Origin: Clostridia bacterium
Lineage (GTDB): Bacteria; Bacillota; Clostridia; Christensenellales; CAG-314
Assembly: GCA_017407305.1 (NCBI GenBank)
Contig: JAFQWS010000105.1
Coordinates: forward strand, 1 to 19,095
Length of the DNA stretch: 19,095 bases
Direction of reading: 5' to 3'
The notes under the pieces: model-generated
Database searches by the model: none
The model's input: the letters and a program-made list of their open reading frames with translations, nothing else
What the model was told of the DNA's origin: nothing
Shown here: positions 14,624-19,095 of the stretch, piece after piece
How the letters are laid out: each line of letters begins with the position of its first letter
How positions within the stretch are numbered: position 1 is the first letter of the stretch
Translations under genes and position numbers: made by a program

Positions 14624-16108
14624 ATGCCCAAAAAGATAAAGCAACTTAACGAAAAACAACAAAAACGCTTGGCAGAAAAACAAGAAAAACTTGCCCAAAA
14701 AGAAGCCAAACGTCTTAAAAAAGAAGAAAAAAAGTTGCAAAGACAACAAAAAAATCAAAAATCAAAGAAAAATGCTCCTTCTTTGCAACAACAAATTGCA
14801 ACCATTGCATCCAAACAAAACCTAAAAAGAGATTGGTACAAATTGGACAATGCTGCATTGATTTATCCTGCACTCAACGTTGGTGGCAAAGATGCCATTT
14901 TCCGTTTGGCAGTTGTGTTGAAAAAAGAAGTTGATCCACTTCAATTGCAACACGCAGTCAACGACGTTGTACCTCGTTTTCCCACCATTACGTCTGCACT
15001 TCGTGCAGGTTTGTTTTGGTATTATTTCGACACGCCCAATGCACCCGTCGTTGTTGAAGAAGAGGACAAATCCCCTGCAACACCCATTCAAGTAAGTCGC
15101 AGACGTCCAGTAGTGAGAGTTTGCTACTTTAAAAATCAAATTGCTTGTGAATTTTTCCACTCTGCTTGTGACGGATCGGGTGGTTTGGCTTTTTTGAACT
15201 GCCTTGTAAACAGATACTTAACCTTGACAGGCGAAAAAATCGTTGATACCACCAACACTCTCAACGCGTTGGACAAACCCAGCGAAAGGGAAACGGAAGA
15301 CTCTTTTCAACGTGTTTACGTCAAAAACGCACCAATGTTGTTCAAAGAAGAAAATGCCTATCACGTAAAAGGCACGAAATTTGGCGGACACAAGTTGGTA
15401 TATCGCAAAATTATTTGTTCGGCATCTAGGTTGCACCAAATTGCCAAACAACACAATTGCACCATCACGGTGTTGCTTTCGGCAGCTTTTTTGATGGCTT
15501 TGAAATATGAAAAAGATTTTCATCACTCAAAAGACGACAAACCCATAAAGTTGTCCGTTCCCATCAATTTGAGAAAAATTTACGACAGCCAAACGGTGAG
15601 AAACTTCTCCTCTTACCTTTATGCAACCTACAAAGATAGTAGCACCCTTCAAGAATTGGTTGACCAATTGAAAATTCAATGGGAAAAGCAAAACAATAAA
15701 GCCTATTGCGACGGCATGATATCTTACAATTGCAGTTCGCAAAACAATTTTTTTATCAAATTGACACCACTTGTGCTTAAAAATATCGTCTTGGGCGCAG
15801 TTTATAACGCAAAAGGCGATGCAAGAAACACGGCAAGTTTTTCCAACCTTGGCATTGTAAAAGCACCAAAAGAATTTTATGATCATATCCACAGATACGA
15901 ATTTACCTTTGGCAAAACCTTTTCCACACCCATTGGTATGACGGCTGTAACTTTTGGCGATACGTTGGTTTTGAACCTTTCTTCTCAAATCAAGGAAACG
16001 GTTGTGGAAAGACGTTTTGTGGAAATTTTGTCCGGGCTTGGACTTGAAATGGCAATTGAGTGCAACGACTTGGAAAACTATACTCTCAAAAGTGAGGTGG
16101 ACAAATGA
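14624..16108 (+). CDS. Condensation/alcohol-acetyltransferase-like protein
   Basis: 494 residues. Residues 1-50 are almost entirely K, Q, E, R and A, a charged helical or coiled-coil leader without hydrophobic character. The remainder looks like the condensation-domain superfamily of CoA- or carrier-dependent acyltransferases. It has RDWYKLDNAALIYPA (69-83), a strong entry block of the bacterial alcohol-acetyltransferase-like group, and the active-site HxxxDG as HSACDG (H179, D183, G184). The second half is of the usual length for this fold. The acceptor and donor are unknown; related proteins esterify alcohols or lipids. There is no signal peptide. It overlaps the next gene by ATGA, and this pairing with a zinc-ribbon membrane protein recurs in Clostridia (from memory), hinting at a shared envelope or lipid function. 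Confidence 0.8.
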   Translation: MPKKIKQLNEKQQKRLAEKQEKLAQKEAKRLKKEEKKLQRQQKNQKSKKNAPSLQQQIATIASKQNLKRDWYKLDNAALIYPALNVGGKDAIFRLAVVLKKEVDPLQLQHAVNDVVPRFPTITSALRAGLFWYYFDTPNAPVVVEEEDKSPATPIQVSRRRPVVRVCYFKNQIACEFFHSACDGSGGLAFLNCLVNRYLTLTGEKIVDTTNTLNALDKPSERETEDSFQRVYVKNAPMLFKEENAYHVKGTKFGGHKLVYRKIICSASRLHQIAKQHNCTITVLLSAAFLMALKYEKDFHHSKDDKPIKLSVPINLRKIYDSQTVRNFSSYLYATYKDSSTLQELVDQLKIQWEKQNNKAYCDGMISYNCSSQNNFFIKLTPLVLKNIVLGAVYNAKGDARNTASFSNLGIVKAPKEFYDHIHRYEFTFGKTFSTPIGMTAVTFGDTLVLNLSSQIKETVVERRFVEILSGLGLEMAIECNDLENYTLKSEVDK

Positions 16109-16815
16109 AATATTGCAAAAATTGTAATGTAAACGTCCACAAAGAATTGGACAATTGCCCCATTTGTGGCAGTTACGTAAACGACAATCATCCCAAAGTC
16201 GTATATGAACACTACCCCGAAATGGAAGATGCTGTAGGTTATCCCAAAATCACAACCAAAGTGGACGCAAAAAGTACTGCAAGAAAGCTGAATTGCTTTA
16301 TTTTGTTGGCGTGCTTGCTTTGTATAGGCATCAACTTGCTTGTCAATCCCGAAATTTTGTGGTTCGTTTGGGTATGCTTGGCCGGTGTAATTGGTATAAC
16401 TTGCATTGTGCCCCACGTCTTTTTGAAGAAAAACATTTACGTTCAACTTCCCACCTATGCCGTGGCTTCATGCTTGACAATGCTGTTGATCGACTTCTTC
16501 GACGGACATTTTCATCCCTTTACGGGTTGGAATTTGGAATACGTAATTCCCTTTATTTTGTTGTCCTGCCTTGTCACTTTGGACTTTTTGATCATTTTCA
16601 AAGGCAAAAGAGAAAAATCTTTTCTTATGGCAATGTACTTTTCCTGCTTGCTTGCCCTTGTACCTCAAATTGTTATGTGGTGCATAAACAACGAGCAATA
16701 CTCATATTGGGCAACTCTTTCGGTGTTTTTTGCATCAATTGCCAACGCATTGACAATAACAATTATTCTTTATCCAACGGTAAAGGAAGAATTTGGCAAA
16801 AAATTCAATATTTAA
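16105..16815 (+). CDS. Zinc-ribbon polytopic membrane protein (DUF6320-like)
   Basis: 236 residues. The N-terminus carries a zinc ribbon, CKNC (C4, C7) and CPIC (C18, C21), followed by a polar linker to about residue 50. Six hydrophobic segments follow, ending just before the C-terminus (last helix includes IANALTITIILYP). This architecture resembles proteins annotated DUF6320 that accompany alcohol-acetyltransferase-like genes; the match is from memory. The ATG overlaps the stop of the acyltransferase gene, so the two are translated together and probably work together at the membrane. No enzymatic motif is seen. A terminator follows directly. Confidence 0.78.
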   Translation: MKYCKNCNVNVHKELDNCPICGSYVNDNHPKVVYEHYPEMEDAVGYPKITTKVDAKSTARKLNCFILLACLLCIGINLLVNPEILWFVWVCLAGVIGITCIVPHVFLKKNIYVQLPTYAVASCLTMLLIDFFDGHFHPFTGWNLEYVIPFILLSCLVTLDFLIIFKGKREKSFLMAMYFSCLLALVPQIVMWCINNEQYSYWATLSVFFASIANALTITIILYPTVKEEFGKKFNI

Positions 16816-16830
16816 CGTACAACAACGTTG

Positions 16831-16857
16831 AGCGACTGCAAATGCAGTCGCTTTTTT
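16831..16857 (+). terminator. Terminator of the acyltransferase/zinc-ribbon operon
   Basis: Stem GCGACTGC/GCAGTCGC (16832-16839 with 16844-16851, loop AAAT) followed by six T's, 16 nt after the stop codon. Confidence 0.93.
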
Positions 16858-16870
16858 GTTTAACTATTGA

Positions 16871-16890
16871 AAAAAGTGTCAAAACTTTTT
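16871..16890 (+). repeat. Inverted repeat upstream of mazF
   Basis: AAAAAGT (16871-16877) and ACTTTTT (16884-16890) with a 6-nt spacer, about 90 nt before the mazF start. It could be an operator or a weak hairpin. It is A/T rich, so it may be chance. Confidence 0.35.
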
Positions 16891-16979
16891 GTAGTGACTT
16901 ACATACCTATACACATCAAACGAAGATTTTTCATAAATTGAAGATAGGTTAAAGCCACAAAAGAAAAAGGAGTTGGAAA

Positions 16980-17324
16980 GTGATTAGACGAGGCGAATTG
17001 TATTATGCAGACCTAAATCCTGTGATTGGCAGTGAACAGGGGGGAATAAGACCGGTGTTGGTGTTGCAAAACAACGTTGGTAACAAATACAGCCCCACCA
17101 TTATTGCTGCTGCCACCACTTCACGACTGAACAAAGCAAAGTTGCCCACCCACATTGAGTTGCCAAAAGAATTGGACTGCCTTCCAAAAGAAAGTGTGGT
17201 TTTGTTGGAACAAATAAGAACAATTGACAAAAGTCGTATCAAAGAAAAAATTGGTCAAGTTCCCAACTACGTAATGAAACAAATTGACCAAGCATTGTTG
17301 ATTTCCCTTGGCTTTATGGAATAA
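16980..17324 (+). CDS. mazF: MazF/EndoA-family mRNA interferase toxin
   Basis: 114 residues, starting with GTG at 16980, 7 nt after a good AAGGAG ribosome site. MazF toxins cut single-stranded mRNA at short specific sequences. The protein closely follows the B. subtilis EndoA pattern, recalled from memory: RGELYYADLNPVIGSEQGGIRPVLV at the N-terminus, with R24 and T47 in the positions of the catalytic Arg and Thr. KLPTHIEL and VVLLEQIRTIDKSRI are the other family blocks. All key residues are present, so it should be active. No mazE-like antitoxin precedes it: the 122 nt back to the previous terminator contain no ATG-started frame. The next gene is unrelated. Confidence 0.93.
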   Translation: MIRRGELYYADLNPVIGSEQGGIRPVLVLQNNVGNKYSPTIIAAATTSRLNKAKLPTHIELPKELDCLPKESVVLLEQIRTIDKSRIKEKIGQVPNYVMKQIDQALLISLGFME

Positions 17325-17333
17325 TATTAAATA

Positions 17334-17365
17334 AAAAAAGTCCGTGACAATACACGGACTTTTTT
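17334..17365 (+). terminator. Terminator of mazF
   Basis: A 13-bp inverted repeat with core AGTCCGTG/CACGGACT (stem 17334-17346 with 17353-17365, loop ACAATA), followed by a T-rich tract. It begins 9 nt after the stop codon. Confidence 0.92.
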
Positions 17366-17376
17366 CTTTTTTGGTA

Positions 17377-17405
17377 TTTACTTTTGGTAAAGTTTTTAAT
17401 ATAAT
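17377..17405 (+). promoter_or_regulatory. Promoter of the LRR lipoprotein gene
   Basis: TTTACT (17377-17382), a 17-nt spacer and a perfect TATAAT (17400-17405). It lies immediately after the mazF terminator and 34 nt before the start codon, so the LRR gene is a separate unit. Confidence 0.75.
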
Positions 17406-17439
17406 GTTGGTGTAAATATATATAAAGGAGTAAAAGGCG

Positions 17440-19095
17440 ATGAAAAAGTTTTCCAAAATTACGTTGGTATTTTTGTTTGTATGTGCAATGGTTTTTACCT
17501 TGTGCGCTTGTCAGCCTGCTCCTTGCAATCACGGTGGTGGTACGGCAACTTGCACCCACAAAGCCGTTTGTGCCTATTGTGGCGAAGAATATGGCGAAGA
17601 TCCAAGCCACAACTTTGCCAACGCAACCTGCACCACGCCTCAAACGTGCCGTGACTGTGGCGCAACCCAAGGAGAACCCTTGAACCACCATTGGCTTGAT
17701 GCAACGTATACAGCACCTCAAACTTGTTCACGTTGTGGACTGACGCAAGGCGAACCTTTGGAATACGTAGAAACTTTTGAAGAAGGTGGCATTGAATACC
17801 AACTTAACCAAGACAAAACGGGTTACGTTGTTACTGGTTACGCAGAAAGCCGTGAACATTACGAAATTTTGTCCACCATCCGTTTGTTGCCCGTGGTGGA
17901 AATTGCAAATTATGCGTTTTTAAATTGTGAAAGTTTGAAAAGCATAATCCTTTCTGACAACCTTACGTCTATTGGAGGTTTTGCTTTTTCTAATTGCAAC
18001 AATTTGATGGAAATAGATTTGCCTGACACGGTTTCTTTTCTAGGCGTATATGCTTTCAACGAGTGTTCTTCCTTGACAAGGGTAAAGTTGCCTGACAAAT
18101 TGACGCAAATTCGCAGTTACACGTTTTACCAATGCACAAGTTTAACTGACATCAATTTCCCTCAGGAATTGCATTCTATCAATTATGCTGCATTTGCCAA
18201 CTGCCATAACATAAAGACAATCAGTCTCCCCGAAAAGCTGTCTTTTATTGATAGCTATGCTTTTTCTGATTGCTATCGCCTTGCAGAAGTTTACAATTTC
18301 TCTTCACTTGAAATTGAGGCAGGTTCAACTGAACATGGCGAAGTTGGAAATTATGCCTTTGCCGTGTATACGGAAAACGTAGAAAGCAAACTTTGGACGG
18401 ATGAAAACGGCTTTACCTTTTTTGAAGACGGAGACAATTGTGCGCTTGCTTGGTACGATGGTGAAGCAACAAACTTGGTCTTGCCCGAAAGTTGTCACGG
18501 CAAAAGCTACGTCATAAATAATTATGCGTTTTACAACAACGATATTTTGACAAACGTCATTGTAACCGACAACGCAACAAGCGTTGGAGAATACGCCTTT
18601 GCTGAATGCACTGCTTTGGCAAGTGTTTCCTTCCCTTCCAGCGTCACATCAATTGGACCAGCAACTTTTTACAACTGCATCAGTTTGGCAATGGTAAACC
18701 TTCCATCCGACATAACATCAATCGCAAATCGAATGTTTGACTCTTGTCTCAACTTGAAAAGCATAACAATTCCCGAAAGCGTAACGTCCATTGGCAACTA
18801 TTCTTTTTCTAATTGCTATCGCCTTGTAGAAGTTTACAACTTCTCTTCTCTTGAAATAGTTGCCGGTTCAACCTCTCACGGAAGAGTTGCCTATTATGCA
18901 TTGGGTGTGTACACGTCCAACGTGGAAAGCAAACTTTGGACGGATGAAAATGGATTTACTTTCTTTGAAGATGGCGACGATTGCTATCTTATTAAATACG
19001 ATGGAACGTCAACGGAACTCGTTTTGCCCGAAAGTTGTCACGGCAAAAATTATGCAATCAACAGTTATGCCTTTTATGAGAACAACACGTTGACA
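17440..19095 (+). CDS. BspA-like leucine-rich-repeat surface lipoprotein, partial
   Basis: Open for 552 codons from ATG 17440 to the right edge, where it is cut off. The ribosome site is AAGGAG at 17425-17430. Residues 1-24 are a lipoprotein signal: KK, a hydrophobic core, then the lipobox TLCAC with C24 as the lipidated cysteine. Residues about 29-105 hold three Cys/His units, each with a CxxCG pair (C44/C47, C70/C73, C96/C99) and a G-x-x-x-x-H or GEPL spacing. This metal-ribbon-like repeat is common in surface proteins of Clostridia. From about residue 150 come BspA-type (LRR_5) repeats of roughly 23 residues, of the form L-x-x-I-x-L-P-x-x-[VL]-x-x-I-x-x-x-A-F-x-x-C. They are interrupted by a conserved non-LRR block beginning SKLWTDENGFTFFEDGD. 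Such proteins are displayed on the cell surface and often bind host proteins or other cells. Lgt elsewhere in the window would lipidate it. Confidence 0.9.
   Translation, partial: MKKFSKITLVFLFVCAMVFTLCACQPAPCNHGGGTATCTHKAVCAYCGEEYGEDPSHNFANATCTTPQTCRDCGATQGEPLNHHWLDATYTAPQTCSRCGLTQGEPLEYVETFEEGGIEYQLNQDKTGYVVTGYAESREHYEILSTIRLLPVVEIANYAFLNCESLKSIILSDNLTSIGGFAFSNCNNLMEIDLPDTVSFLGVYAFNECSSLTRVKLPDKLTQIRSYTFYQCTSLTDINFPQELHSINYAAFANCHNIKTISLPEKLSFIDSYAFSDCYRLAEVYNFSSLEIEAGSTEHGEVGNYAFAVYTENVESKLWTDENGFTFFEDGDNCALAWYDGEATNLVLPESCHGKSYVINNYAFYNNDILTNVIVTDNATSVGEYAFAECTALASVSFPSSVTSIGPATFYNCISLAMVNLPSDITSIANRMFDSCLNLKSITIPESVTSIGNYSFSNCYRLVEVYNFSSLEIVAGSTSHGRVAYYALGVYTSNVESKLWTDENGFTFFEDGDDCYLIKYDGTSTELVLPESCHGKNYAINSYAFYENNTLT
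18247..19095 (+). repeat. 543-bp (181-codon) tandem duplication inside the LRR gene
   Basis: Copy 1 occupies 18247-18789. Copy 2 begins at 18790 and is cut by the window edge after 306 nt. The offset is exactly 543 nt at several anchors: ATTG at 18247/18790, TGCTATCGCC at 18271/18814, and CTTTGGACGG at 18391/18934. Each copy encodes an LRR segment, the SKLWTDENGFTFFEDGD block and LVLPESCHGK. Differences between copies are scattered substitutions without gaps, so the duplication is not brand new. Confidence 0.85.

Noticed and set aside
16858..16979. A possible mazE antitoxin before mazF
   Set aside because: The stretch has no ATG on the plus strand, is only 122 nt long and follows a strong terminator; nothing there resembles MazE.

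Overview
The window looks like a piece of chromosome from a low-GC Gram-positive bacterium, most likely an uncultured gut or host-associated member of the Clostridia (Bacillota). This is inferred from several things seen in the sequence: A/T-rich intergenic DNA, sigma-A type promoters (TTGACA/TATAAT), GGAGG-type ribosome sites, U-tailed hairpin terminators, a perfect CIRCE operator before groES-groEL, a CdaA-type c-di-AMP synthase, DivIVA, meso-diaminopimelate dehydrogenase and a BspA-like leucine-rich-repeat lipoprotein. There are no rRNA or tRNA genes, insertion sequences, phage genes or CRISPR arrays.

Layout. 1-190 (minus): start of a small histidine-phosphotransfer (Hpt) protein running off the left edge. 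508-2698 (minus): an HI0933/BaiN-type flavoprotein and, upstream of it, a short aspartate kinase. 2758-3705 (minus): cdaA followed 3 nt later by a 42-codon single-pass membrane peptide in the position where cdaR (ybbR) normally lies. 3833-7599 (plus): a short diaminopimelate dehydrogenase, then a 952-residue M16C zinc metallopeptidase with its own consensus promoter. 7689-9605 (minus): groES-groEL under CIRCE control. 9823-10278 (plus): dCMP deaminase. 10329-14419 (minus): a tightly packed operon reading lgt, nicotinate phosphoribosyltransferase, divIVA and a metal-exporter gene whose 5' part carries two in-frame stop codons. 14624-16815 (plus): a condensation/acyltransferase-type protein overlapping a zinc-ribbon membrane protein. 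16980-17324 (plus): a MazF/EndoA toxin with no adjacent antitoxin. 17440 to the right edge (plus): a large LRR lipoprotein.

Functional themes. Aspartate kinase and diaminopimelate dehydrogenase belong to the lysine/meso-DAP branch that feeds peptidoglycan, and they flank the c-di-AMP synthase, whose signal is tied to wall homeostasis in Firmicutes. GroES/GroEL and the M16C peptidase handle protein folding and peptide turnover. Lgt lipidates lipoproteins such as the LRR protein at the right edge.

The most notable observations are the 42-residue CdaR-like anchor, the metal-exporter gene with a recognisable but stop-interrupted N-terminus (a gene apparently decaying), the Lgt with a C-terminal zinc-ribbon extension, the orphan MazF, the aspartate kinase with a reduced regulatory region, and a 543-bp tandem duplication inside the LRR gene. 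I did not find a convincing new multi-gene system; the best candidates for something undescribed are the cdaA microprotein and the zinc-ribbon Lgt.
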